From contig CAIYPH010000806.1 in NCBI GenBank assembly GCA_903928045.1, positions 1-8,440 on the forward strand: 8,440 nucleotides of DNA, given 5' to 3'. Position numbers and translations under genes: made by a program. The DNA comes from an uncultured Rhodospirillales bacterium. GTDB lineage: Bacteria > Pseudomonadota > Alphaproteobacteria > Acetobacterales > Acetobacteraceae. Shown in pieces: positions 1-6,900 of the stretch (positions are counted from its first letter, which is position 1; each line of letters opens with the position of its first letter). The notes below the pieces were generated by a model that saw nothing but the letters and a program-made list of their open reading frames with translations, was not told the DNA's origin and did no database searches.

Positions 1-1294
1 CGCCGGAGCCGCCGAAGCCGATGATCTCGATCGTGAGCTTCTTGCCGGATCCATCGGCCCAGATACCGTCGGCGCCTTTCTTGAAGCCGGCGCCGGTGAG
101 CAGGGCGTCCCCCTTCTTGGGGTTGAATTCCAGCGTGTTGTACTTGGCGAGCTTGTCCTTTACCGCGTCCAGGTAGGGTTTGAGGGGCAGATAAGGCGGC
201 AAGGGTAGCGCGGAGACCGTGCCGGCGCCCAGCAGCGCGACCTCGATCAGTTGATCACGGTCGATGTAGTTGCTGACCGCCCAGCGCACGTCCCTGTTGT
301 CGAACGGCTTCACCTCGTTGTTGAGGTAGAGCGAGATCGGCCACCAGTCGAGATAGCCGAAGGGCGGCTTCTGGCCGGAGTGGGTGGTCACCTTGGGGTT
401 CTGGCGGAACACGGTGGGGAAGGTGGCCGGCTGGAGGCCAGTGCCGGCGTCCACCTGGTTGGTGATCATGGCCTGGGCCATCTGCTGCTCGCCGGCGAAG
501 GGCAGCCAGATGTTGCGCAGCACCTGCGGCAGCGGCGCGAGTTTCTGGTCGGCCGCCCACCAGGAGGCAGCGCGGTCAAACACCTTCTGCTGCGGCGAGG
601 CGTTGGTGACGCGCCAGGGCCCGGTGGTGACCGGCCAGCCCTTGGCGGTGTCGAAGTGCTTGAAGGTCGTCCAATCCTGCCCTTCGAAGATGTGCTTGGG
701 CACGATGTACACGCCGATGTCGTACTTGTAGGTCATGAAGAAGAAGAAGCGCGGCGAGGGGATCTTGAAGTCCACCACCACGGTGTTGGCGTCGGTCGCG
801 GTGGCCTTGGCGACCGCCTGGTTGACGTCGACGCCCCAGCGCACCTTGGGGCCGATGTCGCGCAGCGCATTCAGGGTATAGGCGACGTCCTCGGCGGAGA
901 ACGGGACCCCGTCCGACCATTTGATGCCCTGGCGCGTCTTGATGGTGAGTTGCTTGAAATCGGCCGAGAAGGCGTAGCTCTCGGCGAGCCACATATAGGT
1001 CTTGTCGGCGAAGGCGCTGTAATAGGCCAGCGGCTCGTACATCATGTTCGGGCCGTTCTGGTGGTTCGAGCCGATGGAGTACGGATTCCACAGGTCGTAG
1101 TCCACCCAGCGTCCTTCACGCGAGCCGGACCACACCAGGATCATCGTGCGGTTGCGTGGCGGTGCGGCGGCCTGGCCGAGCGCGGCGCCGAAGGGAAGCA
1201 GCGCGGCGGCACTGCCGAGCAAGGCGGCGCGCATGGTGTCGCGCCGCGTCAAACCAGTGCCGAGAGCCGTTGTGTCGTCGGAGTTGGCGGACAT
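1..1294 (-). CDS. ABC transporter substrate-binding protein, family 5, Tat-exported (C-terminus cut off by window edge)
   Basis: Periplasmic solute-binding subunit of an ABC importer of the oligopeptide/dipeptide/nickel class (SBP_bac_5), a family that also has sugar-binding members. The minus-strand frame is open from an ATG at 1294 to the left edge: 431 residues are visible, where the family usually has about 530-620, so roughly a quarter is missing. Residues 1-44 form a twin-arginine signal: polar stretch, T-R-R-D-T-M at 16-21, a hydrophobic Ala/Leu run at 23-39, then a small-residue region where cleavage is likely. The family signature lies at 118-137 (IKTRQGIKWSDGVPFSAEDV). Further family-like features are N-x-x-NGPNMMYEPL near 77-89 and V-D-A-G-T-G further on. 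AAGGAAA sits 5 bases before ATG 1294. An in-frame ATG at 1312 would add six residues but has a poorer ribosome site. Substrate unknown; permease and ATPase genes probably follow off the left edge (inference). Confidence 0.92.
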   Translation of the reverse strand, partial: MSANSDDTTALGTGLTRRDTMRAALLGSAAALLPFGAALGQAAAPPRNRTMILVWSGSREGRWVDYDLWNPYSIGSNHQNGPNMMYEPLAYYSAFADKTYMWLAESYAFSADFKQLTIKTRQGIKWSDGVPFSAEDVAYTLNALRDIGPKVRWGVDVNQAVAKATATDANTVVVDFKIPSPRFFFFMTYKYDIGVYIVPKHIFEGQDWTTFKHFDTAKGWPVTTGPWRVTNASPQQKVFDRAASWWAADQKLAPLPQVLRNIWLPFAGEQQMAQAMITNQVDAGTGLQPATFPTVFRQNPKVTTHSGQKPPFGYLDWWPISLYLNNEVKPFDNRDVRWAVSNYIDRDQLIEVALLGAGTVSALPLPPYLPLKPYLDAVKDKLAKYNTLEFNPKKGDALLTGAGFKKGADGIWADGSGKKLTIEIIGFGGSG

Positions 1295-1299
1295 TGTGG

Positions 1300-1306
1300 T
1301 TTCCTT
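1300..1306 (-). promoter_or_regulatory. Ribosome binding site that fixes the start of the substrate-binding protein
   Basis: The minus strand reads AAGGAAA, then CCACA, then ATG at 1294: a near-consensus Shine-Dalgarno with 5-base spacing. The in-frame upstream ATG at 1312 would place this motif inside the coding region and has only a weak GAGACAAGC-like stretch before it. I therefore chose 1294. Confidence 0.7.
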
Positions 1307-1325
1307 GCCCATTTTTGCTTGTCTC

Positions 1326-1345
1326 GGCGGGGCTTGTGCCCCGCC
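1326..1345. promoter_or_regulatory. Perfect GC-rich hairpin in the divergent intergenic region
   Basis: GGCGGGGC (1326-1333), loop TTGT (1334-1337) and GCCCCGCC (1338-1345) form a perfect 8-bp, all-GC stem. On the plus strand it is followed by TTTAGG, a very short T run; on the minus strand by GAGACAAGC, with no T run. No gene ends here: the substrate-binding gene starts to the left and rnhB to the right. It therefore sits in the likely 5' leader of the substrate-binding gene, 31 bases before its start. It could be a stabilising 5' stem, an attenuator-like element, a barrier to antisense transcription running toward rnhB, or a dispersed intergenic palindrome. The structure is seen; the role is inferred. 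Confidence 0.45.
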
Positions 1346-1379
1346 TTTAGGCTTAGTCTGGCGCCTTACGCCACTCGCC

Positions 1380-1385
1380 TGTCAA
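1380..1385 (-). promoter_or_regulatory. Possible -35 element (TTGACA) for the substrate-binding protein gene
   Basis: The minus strand carries an exact TTGACA at 1385-1380, 86 bases before the ATG. No good -10 hexamer lies at 16-18 bases. The best stretches, around GACTAA and TAAGCC, need a spacer of 21 or more bases. Alphaproteobacterial promoters often keep TTGAC but have weak -10 elements, so this is only a candidate. If used, transcription would begin near 1345-1350, placing the GC hairpin almost at the 5' end of the message. Confidence 0.25.
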
Positions 1386-1428
1386 GCGGCGGTTTGGCGA
1401 CGACGAGTCCACGGGTTAGCTTCGCCCG

Positions 1429-2019
1429 ATGACACGTAGCGGACGGATCGCCGGGATTGACGAGGTGGGGCGGGGGCCGCTCGCCGGGCCGGTGCTGGCC
1501 GCGGCCGTGGTGTTGCCGGAACCACTGCCGCCGGCGCTGGCGGTGCTGCTGGGCGACTCGAAAAAACTGAGCGCGACAGCCCGCGAGACGGCGTTTGCCG
1601 CCCTGCGCGCGGCGCCCGGCGTCGAGATCGGGATCGGCGCTGCGTCGGTCAGCGACATCGCCCGCATCAATATCCTCCAGGCGAGCCTGCTCGCGATGCG
1701 CCGTGCCGTGGCCCGCCTGCCCGATGCGCCGGACATGGCATTGGTTGACGGCAACCAGGCGCCGGGCCTGGCATGCCCGACCCGTTGCATCGTCGGTGGC
1801 GATGCGTCGGAACCCGCCATCTCCGCCGCCTCGATCATCGCCAAGGTGGTGCGGGACCGGCTGATGGCGCGGCTGGCCGCGCGATATCCGGGTTATGGCT
1901 GGGAGGCCAATGCCGGTTACGGCACCGCCGTCCATCGTGCCGCGCTGCAGCGGCTCGGCATCACCGCGCACCATCGCGCCGGCTTCGGCACCGTGCGCCA
2001 GCTCAGCCTCGCGGTGTAA
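1429..2019 (+). CDS. rnhB: Ribonuclease HII
   Basis: Cytoplasmic endonuclease that cuts the RNA strand of RNA/DNA hybrids and nicks at single ribonucleotides left in DNA, starting ribonucleotide excision repair. It has 196 residues, a normal length. The N-terminal signature [16 protein letters not shown] (residues 7-22) carries the first two metal-binding acids, D11 and E12. The GRG motif that senses the 2'-OH is at 15-17. Further acids are D107 in L-V-D-G-N and D125 in G-G-D-A, followed by S-A-A-S-I-I-A-K-V (132-140) and R-D (142-143), typical of the family. A TAG at 1417-1419, in frame, excludes a longer N-terminus. The catalytic signature begins at residue 7, so ATG 1429 is the start even though I see no clear Shine-Dalgarno before it. 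It is the first gene of the plus-strand run; fabI follows after 72 bases. Confidence 0.97.
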   Translation: MTRSGRIAGIDEVGRGPLAGPVLAAAVVLPEPLPPALAVLLGDSKKLSATARETAFAALRAAPGVEIGIGAASVSDIARINILQASLLAMRRAVARLPDAPDMALVDGNQAPGLACPTRCIVGGDASEPAISAASIIAKVVRDRLMARLAARYPGYGWEANAGYGTAVHRAALQRLGITAHHRAGFGTVRQLSLAV

Positions 2020-2091
2020 CCTCTTGCAGTCATGCCCATGCCTATGCGACCACAACCCGAGATAGCCTTCGTTTTCGCTGGGGAACGCCCG

Positions 2092-2934
2092 ATGACCGAC
2101 ACCGAGTCCGAACGCCCTGCCGCCCAGGGCACGCTGCTGGCCGGCAAGCGGGGCCTGATCATGGGCGTCGCCAATGACCGCTCGCTGGCCTGGGGCATCG
2201 CCCGCGCCTGTGCCGCCCAGGGTGCCGAGCTTGGCTTCACCTATCTCGGCGAGGCGCTGGAGCGCAGGGTGCGCCCACTGGCGGCCTCGGTCGGCTCGAC
2301 GCTGCTGGCCCCCTGCGACGTGGCAGATGATGCGAGCATGGACGCCGCCTTCGCCGCGGTGAAGGCCGCCTGGGGGCGGATCGACTTCCTGGTCCACGCC
2401 ATTGGCTTCGCCGACAAGCAGTATCTCCGTGGCCACTACATGGACACGCCGCGCGCCGCCTTCCTGCAAGCGATGGACATCTCCTGCTACAGCTTCGTCG
2501 CCGTCGCCCGCCGCGCCGCCGAGATGATGCCGGACGGGGGGGCGATGCTGACGTTGACCTATCTCGGCGCCGAGCGGGTGATCCCGCATTACAACGTGAT
2601 GGGCGTCGCCAAGGCGGCGCTGGAGGCTTCGGTACGCTATCTCGCCGCCGATCTCGGGCCGCGCGACATCCGGGTGAACGCGATTTCCGCCGGCCCGATC
2701 AAGACGCTGGCGGCGTCGGGCATCGGCGATTTCCGCTACATCATGAAGTGGAACGAGTACAACTCCCCGCTGCGCCGCAACACCACCATCGGCGATGTCG
2801 GCGGTGCCGGAGTGTATCTGCTCTCCGAGCTGGGCTCGGGTGTCACCGGCGAGGTGCACCATGTCGACAGCGGCTATCACACCGTCGGCATGAAGAACCC
2901 GGATGCGCCGGACATGTCGGTCGCCCACGAGTAA
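2092..2934 (+). CDS. fabI: Enoyl-[acyl-carrier-protein] reductase, FabI type
   Basis: NAD(P)H-dependent reductase for the last step of each type II fatty acid elongation cycle, turning trans-2-enoyl-ACP into acyl-ACP in the cytoplasm. This is an atypical short-chain dehydrogenase. From ATG 2092 it has 280 residues; the family usually has 260-275. Visible features are the nucleotide-binding loop [11 protein letters not shown] (25-35), V-H-A-I-G-F-A (101-107), T-Y-L-G-A-E-R (156-162), the catalytic Tyr-x6-Lys as Y167 and K174, and [13 protein letters not shown] (198-210). An in-frame ATG at 2032 would add 20 residues but lacks a ribosome site. ATG 2092 has GGGGAA 6 bases upstream and begins closer to the conserved domain. 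The stop is only 5 bases before aroC. Residues matching triclosan-contact positions G93, M159 and F203 of the E. coli enzyme look unchanged (G105, M170, F214), so ordinary drug sensitivity is expected by inference. Confidence 0.95.
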   Translation: MTDTESERPAAQGTLLAGKRGLIMGVANDRSLAWGIARACAAQGAELGFTYLGEALERRVRPLAASVGSTLLAPCDVADDASMDAAFAAVKAAWGRIDFLVHAIGFADKQYLRGHYMDTPRAAFLQAMDISCYSFVAVARRAAEMMPDGGAMLTLTYLGAERVIPHYNVMGVAKAALEASVRYLAADLGPRDIRVNAISAGPIKTLAASGIGDFRYIMKWNEYNSPLRRNTTIGDVGGAGVYLLSELGSGVTGEVHHVDSGYHTVGMKNPDAPDMSVAHE

Positions 2935-2939
2935 GGCGA

Positions 2940-4043
2940 ATGTCGCACAACAGCTTCGGTCATCTCTTCCGCCTCACCACCTGGGGCGAGAGCCATGGTC
3001 CCGCGATCGGCGCCGTGGTGGACGGCTGTCCGTCGCGCATCGCGCTCACCGAGGCTGACATCCAGCCCTGGCTCGACAAGCGGCGGCCTGGCCAGTCCAA
3101 GTTCACCACCCAGCGCCAGGAGCCGGACGAAGTTCGCATCCTCTCAGGCGTGTTCGAAGGGATGACGACGGGCACGCCGATCGGCCTGGTGATCGACAAC
3201 GTCGACCAGCGTTCGCGTGACTACGGCGAGATCGCCACCCGCATGCGGCCGGGTCATGCCGACCTGACCTATGAACTGAAATACGGCATTCGCGACTATC
3301 GCGGCGGCGGCCGCTCCTCGGCGCGCGAGACCGCCATGCGGGTCGCCGCCGGCGCCATTGCGCGAAAGGTGCTGGGCAGCGCGGTGACCATCCGCGGCGC
3401 CCTGGTGCAGATCGGCCCGCACGCCATTGACCGTGCGCGGTGGGATTGGGCGGAGGTGGAGCGCAACCCGTTCTTCTGCCCGGATCCCGTGGCCGCCGCG
3501 TATTGGGAGGCGTATCTCGGCCAGGTCCGCAAGTCAGGCTCTTCGTGCGGCGCGGTGATCGAGGTGGTGGCCGAGGGCGTGCCGCCCGGGGTCGGCGCGC
3601 CGATCTACGGCAAGCTCGATGCCGATCTCGCCGGCGGGCTTATGTCGATCAACGCGGTCAAGGGCGTGGAAATCGGCGAGGGCTTCGCGGCGGCCGCGCT
3701 CACCGGCGAGGAAAATGCGGATGAAATGCGCATGTCCAACGGCGAGGTGATGTTCGGCTCCAACCATGCCGGCGGCATCCTCGGCGGCATTTCGACCGGA
3801 CAGCCAATCGTGGCGCGCTTCGCGGTGAAGCCGACAAGCTCCATCCTCGCGACCCGCCAGAGCGTCGATCGCGCTGGCGCCGAGGTCGATGTCATGACCA
3901 AGGGTCGGCACGACCCTTGCGTCGGTATCCGCGCCGTGCCGGTGGGCGAGGCAATGGTGGCCCTGGTGCTGGCTGATCACCTCCTGCGGCATCGGGCGCA
4001 GAACCCTGATGCGCCGGATCGGGCGAGATTGCCGAGGAATTAG
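2940..4043 (+). CDS. aroC: Chorismate synthase
   Basis: Seventh and last shikimate-pathway enzyme. It removes phosphate from 5-enolpyruvylshikimate 3-phosphate to give chorismate, the precursor of Phe, Tyr, Trp, folate and quinones; it needs reduced FMN. It has 367 residues, within the usual 350-390. Signature 1 is T-W-G-E-S-H-G-P-A (14-22) with catalytic H19. R-P-G-H-A-D (103-108) carries the second histidine, H106. Signature 2 is G-G-R-S-S-A-R-E-T (123-131). [15 protein letters not shown] (275-289) and R-H-D-P-C (323-327) form the FMN/substrate site. The frame is open upstream into fabI, but the standard N-terminus MSHNSFG and the AAGG overlapping the fabI stop (3 bases before ATG) select 2940. 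The 5-base gap to fabI implies co-transcription and probably coupled translation. It converges with cysNC across a 49-base AT-rich gap. Confidence 0.98.
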   Translation: MSHNSFGHLFRLTTWGESHGPAIGAVVDGCPSRIALTEADIQPWLDKRRPGQSKFTTQRQEPDEVRILSGVFEGMTTGTPIGLVIDNVDQRSRDYGEIATRMRPGHADLTYELKYGIRDYRGGGRSSARETAMRVAAGAIARKVLGSAVTIRGALVQIGPHAIDRARWDWAEVERNPFFCPDPVAAAYWEAYLGQVRKSGSSCGAVIEVVAEGVPPGVGAPIYGKLDADLAGGLMSINAVKGVEIGEGFAAAALTGEENADEMRMSNGEVMFGSNHAGGILGGISTGQPIVARFAVKPTSSILATRQSVDRAGAEVDVMTKGRHDPCVGIRAVPVGEAMVALVLADHLLRHRAQNPDAPDRARLPRN

Positions 4044-4087
4044 GAAAGAAAACGACTTCTTTTAATCACAATAACAACGTTCTTTCC
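4043..4087. terminator. AT-rich convergent junction with overlapping inverted repeats, candidate bidirectional terminator
   Basis: aroC and cysNC end facing each other. In the 49 bases between their stop codons (4044-4092) only 16 are G or C, far below the flanking genes. GGAAAGAA (4043-4050) pairs perfectly with TTCTTTCC (4080-4087). The inner AAAGAA (4045-4050) can instead pair with TTCTTT (4057-4062) across a 6-base loop, giving a short stem that ends in a T run. The two foldings share the left arm and are mutually exclusive. Stems are AT-rich, so this is not a classic strong intrinsic terminator, but position and T runs on both strands fit transcription ending for both operons. Confidence 0.45.
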
Positions 4088-4092
4088 CAATC

Positions 4093-5988
4093 CTACCCAG
4101 CGAACAACCCGCGCGCCCGCAATTCCTCGACCACTCGCTCGGCCAGAACGTCGGCCGCGGCGGAGGTGGTGTCGAGGTGGATTTCCGGCTTGATCGGCGC
4201 TTCGTAGGGCGCCGAGACGCCGGTGAAGTTGGGGATCAGCCCGGCGTCGGCGCGTTTGTAGAGGCCTTTGGGATCTCGCCGGCGGCATTCGTCGACGGGG
4301 GTGTCGACGAAGACCTCGAGGAATTCGCCTTGGGCGTGCAGTTCGCGGGCGGCGGTGCGGTCGGAGCGGTAGGGCGAGATGAAGCTCACCAGCACGATCA
4401 GCCCGGCCTCGACCATCAGCTTGGCCGCCTCGGCGGCGCGGCGGATGTTTTCGATGCGGTCGGCCTCGGAGAAGCCGAGATCGCGGTTGAGGCCGTGGCG
4501 GACGTTGTCGCCATCGAGCATGAAGGTGTGGCGGCCGATGGCGTGCAGTTTTTGTTCGACCAGGTTGGCGATGGTCGACTTGCCGGCGCCGGACAGGCCG
4601 GTGAACCAGATGGTGGCGGGGTGTTGGTGCTTCATGGCTGCGCGGGCGGCCTTGTCGACCTCCTGCTTCTGCCAGACAATGTTGCCGCCGGTATCGGCCA
4701 CGCGGGTGACCATGCCGACCGCGACGGTTGAGTTGGTCATGCGGTCGATCAGGATGAAGCCGCCGAGATCCTTGTCGCCCGCATAAGCCTCGACCGCGAT
4801 GGCAGTGCCGAGCGTGACGGAGACATGCGCGACGTCGTTCATTTTGAGCGTGTCGGCGCCGCCATGCTCATAGGTGTTGATGTCGACGCGATGCAGGATG
4901 CGGGTGACGGTGCCGGCCACCGTGGCGGCGCCGAGCTTCAGCAGGTAGCTGCGGCTCGGGTAAAGCGGCGCCTCGGAGAGCCATACCAGATTGGCGTCGA
5001 AGCGATCGGTCACCGCAACAGCGGCGCCGGTGGTCACCACGTCGCCACGGGAGATATCGACCTCCTCAGCCAGCACCAGGGTGATCGCATCGCCCTGCAA
5101 TGCCACGTCACGATCGCCGTCCATGGTGACGATGCGCTTCACCGTGGCGCCCACGCCAGAGCTTGCCACGGCGATGCGCTCGCCCGGGCGGATGGACCCA
5201 GTGGCGACCGTGCCGGCATAGCCTCGGAACGTATGGTCCGGCCGGCTCACCCACTGCACGGGCATGCGGAACGGCTTGGCCGTATCGTCCGACACGTCAA
5301 CCGTCTCGAGGTAGTCGAGCATGGTCGGGCCCGAATACCAGGGCGTGCGGTGCGAGGGCACGGTGATGTTGTCGCCGAAGCGGGCCGAGATGGGGATCGC
5401 CTTGATGCTCGCGAAGCCGAGGTTCTTCACCATGTCCGCGAACTGGGCCTGGATTTCCTCGTAGCGGGCCTCGGAGAAGTCCACCAGGTCGATCTTGTTG
5501 ACCGCGAGGACGACGTGGCGGATGCCCATCAGGGACACCACGAAGGCATGCCGGCGCGTCTGCGTCATCAGCCCGTGGCGCGCATCGACCAGCAGCACGG
5601 CCAGATCAGCGTTGGCGGCGCCGGTGGCCATGTTGCGGGTGTACTGCTCGTGGCCGGGGGTATCGGCCACCATGAAGCGGCGGCGATTGGTGGTGAAGAA
5701 GCGGTAGGCGACATCGATGGTGATGCCCTGCTCGCGCTCGGCCTCCAGCCCATCGACCAGGAGCGCGAAATCGATCTCCTCGCCAGTGGTGCCGTGGCGG
5801 ACGCTGTCCTTCTCGAGGGTGGCGAGCTGATCGTCGAGGATCTGTCCGGCCTCGTGCAGCAGCCGGCCGATAAGGGTGGATTTGCCGTCATCCACGCTGC
5901 CGCAGGTGAGGAAGCGCAGCAGGCCGAGCTGGGCCTGCTCAATCAGGAAGGCGTCGAGACCGGAGGTGGTAGGAGTGTCGGCGTTCAT
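4093..5988 (-). CDS. cysNC: Bifunctional sulfate adenylyltransferase subunit 1 / adenylylsulfate kinase (CysN-CysC fusion)
   Basis: CysN is the GTPase subunit of ATP sulfurylase and works with CysD to make APS from sulfate and ATP. The fused CysC domain phosphorylates APS to PAPS. At 631 residues it has the length of NodQ/CysNC fusions. CysN part, about 20-440: G1 loop G-S-V-D-D-G-K-S-T (30-38), R-E-Q-G-I-T-I-D (85-92, switch I region), D-T-P-G-H (109-113) and N-K-I-D (164-167), then beta-barrel domains to about 440. CysC part, about 455-631: P-loop G-L-S-G-A-G-K-S (464-471), D-G-D-N-V-R (492-497), F-I-S-P-Y-R (536-541) and D-P-K-G-L-Y (572-577). Both active sites look intact. Start ATG 5988 shares its A with the cysD stop (TGATG), and GAGGGG lies 8 bases upstream, so translation is probably coupled. 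It is the last gene of the hldE-cysD-cysNC operon. Uses: assimilation into cysteine, or sulfation of a glycan or lipid; sequence alone does not decide. Confidence 0.97.
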   Translation of the reverse strand: MNADTPTTSGLDAFLIEQAQLGLLRFLTCGSVDDGKSTLIGRLLHEAGQILDDQLATLEKDSVRHGTTGEEIDFALLVDGLEAEREQGITIDVAYRFFTTNRRRFMVADTPGHEQYTRNMATGAANADLAVLLVDARHGLMTQTRRHAFVVSLMGIRHVVLAVNKIDLVDFSEARYEEIQAQFADMVKNLGFASIKAIPISARFGDNITVPSHRTPWYSGPTMLDYLETVDVSDDTAKPFRMPVQWVSRPDHTFRGYAGTVATGSIRPGERIAVASSGVGATVKRIVTMDGDRDVALQGDAITLVLAEEVDISRGDVVTTGAAVAVTDRFDANLVWLSEAPLYPSRSYLLKLGAATVAGTVTRILHRVDINTYEHGGADTLKMNDVAHVSVTLGTAIAVEAYAGDKDLGGFILIDRMTNSTVAVGMVTRVADTGGNIVWQKQEVDKAARAAMKHQHPATIWFTGLSGAGKSTIANLVEQKLHAIGRHTFMLDGDNVRHGLNRDLGFSEADRIENIRRAAEAAKLMVEAGLIVLVSFISPYRSDRTAARELHAQGEFLEVFVDTPVDECRRRDPKGLYKRADAGLIPNFTGVSAPYEAPIKPEIHLDTTSAAADVLAERVVEELRARGLFAG

Positions 5989-6893
5989 CAGAAATACCCC
6001 TCGCGCTTCTTCTTCTCCATGGAGTCCGACGCATCCTTGTCGATCAGCCGCCCTCCGCGCTCGCTGACCCGGGTGGCCAGCATTTCGGCGACGATATCCT
6101 GCAGCGACAGGGCGCCCGATTCGACGGCGCCCGAGAGCGGCCAGCAGCCGAGCGAGCGGAAGCGCACTGTGCGCATCTCCGGCTTCTCGCCCGGCAGGTA
6201 CTGCATGCGTGACTCGTCATCCACCACCAAAATAGTGCCGTCGCGCACCACGGTCGGCAGGTCCTTGGCGAAGTAGAGCGGCACCACCGGAAGGTCTTCC
6301 AGCATGATGTAGGTCCAGATGTCGAGCTCGGTCCAGTTCGACAGCGGGAAGACCCGCACCGATTCGCCCTTGTTCACCCGGCCGTTATAGAGGTGCCAAA
6401 ATTCGGGCCGCTGGTTCTTCGGGTCCCACTCATGGGTGGCGGTGCGGAAGGAGAACACACGCTCCTTTGCGCGGGACTTCTCCTCGTCGCGCCGCGCGCC
6501 ACCGAACGCCGCGTCGTAGCCGCCGGCGGTCAGCGCCGCCTTGAGGGCAACCGTTTTCATCGCATGGGTGTAATATCCGCCATGCTCGAAGGGGTTGACG
6601 CCCTGCGCACGGGCCTCCTCGTTAGTGTAGGTGATCAGCTTAACGCCCAGCCGTTCGACCATCTGGTCACGGAAGGTGATCATGTCCCGGAACTTCCACT
6701 TGGTATCGACGTGGAGCAGCGGGAAGGGCGGCTTGGCCGGGTAGAATGCCTTCATCGCGAGATGCAGCATCACCGTGGAATCCTTGCCGATCGAATATAG
6801 CATGACGGGATTGCGGCATTCGGCGGCGACTTCGCGGATGATGTGGATGCTCTCCGCCTCGAGCCGGCGGAGGTGCGGAATTTGATCGTTCAT
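5988..6893 (-). CDS. cysD: Sulfate adenylyltransferase subunit 2
   Basis: Catalytic subunit of ATP sulfurylase, which adenylates sulfate to APS; GTP hydrolysis by the CysN partner drives the reaction. It has 301 residues, the standard CysD length. The N-terminal [11 protein letters not shown] (11-21) is typical. The PP-loop nucleotide motif reads S-I-G-K-D-S-T (34-40). Other family blocks are H-V-D-T-K-W-K-F (61-68), [15 protein letters not shown] (131-145), [11 protein letters not shown] (183-193) and S-L-G-C-W-P-L (247-253). A TTG at 6956 in the same frame would add 21 residues and run into hldE. ATG 6893 matches the family N-terminus and has AGGAAG 11 bases upstream, inside the end of hldE. 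The gap to the hldE stop is 7 bases and the overlap with cysNC is 1 base. Confidence 0.97.
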   Translation of the reverse strand: MNDQIPHLRRLEAESIHIIREVAAECRNPVMLYSIGKDSTVMLHLAMKAFYPAKPPFPLLHVDTKWKFRDMITFRDQMVERLGVKLITYTNEEARAQGVNPFEHGGYYTHAMKTVALKAALTAGGYDAAFGGARRDEEKSRAKERVFSFRTATHEWDPKNQRPEFWHLYNGRVNKGESVRVFPLSNWTELDIWTYIMLEDLPVVPLYFAKDLPTVVRDGTILVVDDESRMQYLPGEKPEMRTVRFRSLGCWPLSGAVESGALSLQDIVAEMLATRVSERGGRLIDKDASDSMEKKKREGYF

Positions 6894-6900
6894 ACGGCGC

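Noticed and set aside
1360..1372. Small inverted repeat GGCG-CCTTA-CGCC between the divergent genes
   Set aside because: A 4-bp GC stem is expected often by chance in DNA this rich in GC; unlike the 8-bp stem at 1326-1345 it gives no support on its own.
251..1432. 393-codon plus-strand open frame antisense to the substrate-binding gene
   Set aside because: The opposite strand encodes a clear Tat-exported family 5 binding protein through this whole stretch. The plus-strand frame has no recognisable domain and no ribosome site.
2030..2048. Short repeated ATGCC/TATGCG pattern before fabI
   Set aside because: The units are only 5-6 bases and imperfect, consistent with chance; no operator or repeat family can be supported.
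2032..2091. Longer fabI N-terminus starting at ATG 2032
   Set aside because: No ribosome site precedes it, the 20 added residues do not resemble FabI, and ATG 2092 has GGGGAA at a suitable distance.
1366..2928. 520-codon minus-strand open frame antisense to rnhB and fabI
   Set aside because: Its translation is rich in Arg, Gly, His and Ala without recognisable domains, and it exactly opposes two convincing genes. Long antisense frames are expected in DNA with high GC at third codon positions.
4825..6276. 483-codon plus-strand open frame antisense to cysNC and cysD
   Set aside because: Low-complexity His/Gly/Val/Asp-rich translation, no family features, and it spans the junction of two well-supported genes on the other strand. 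It is a shadow frame.
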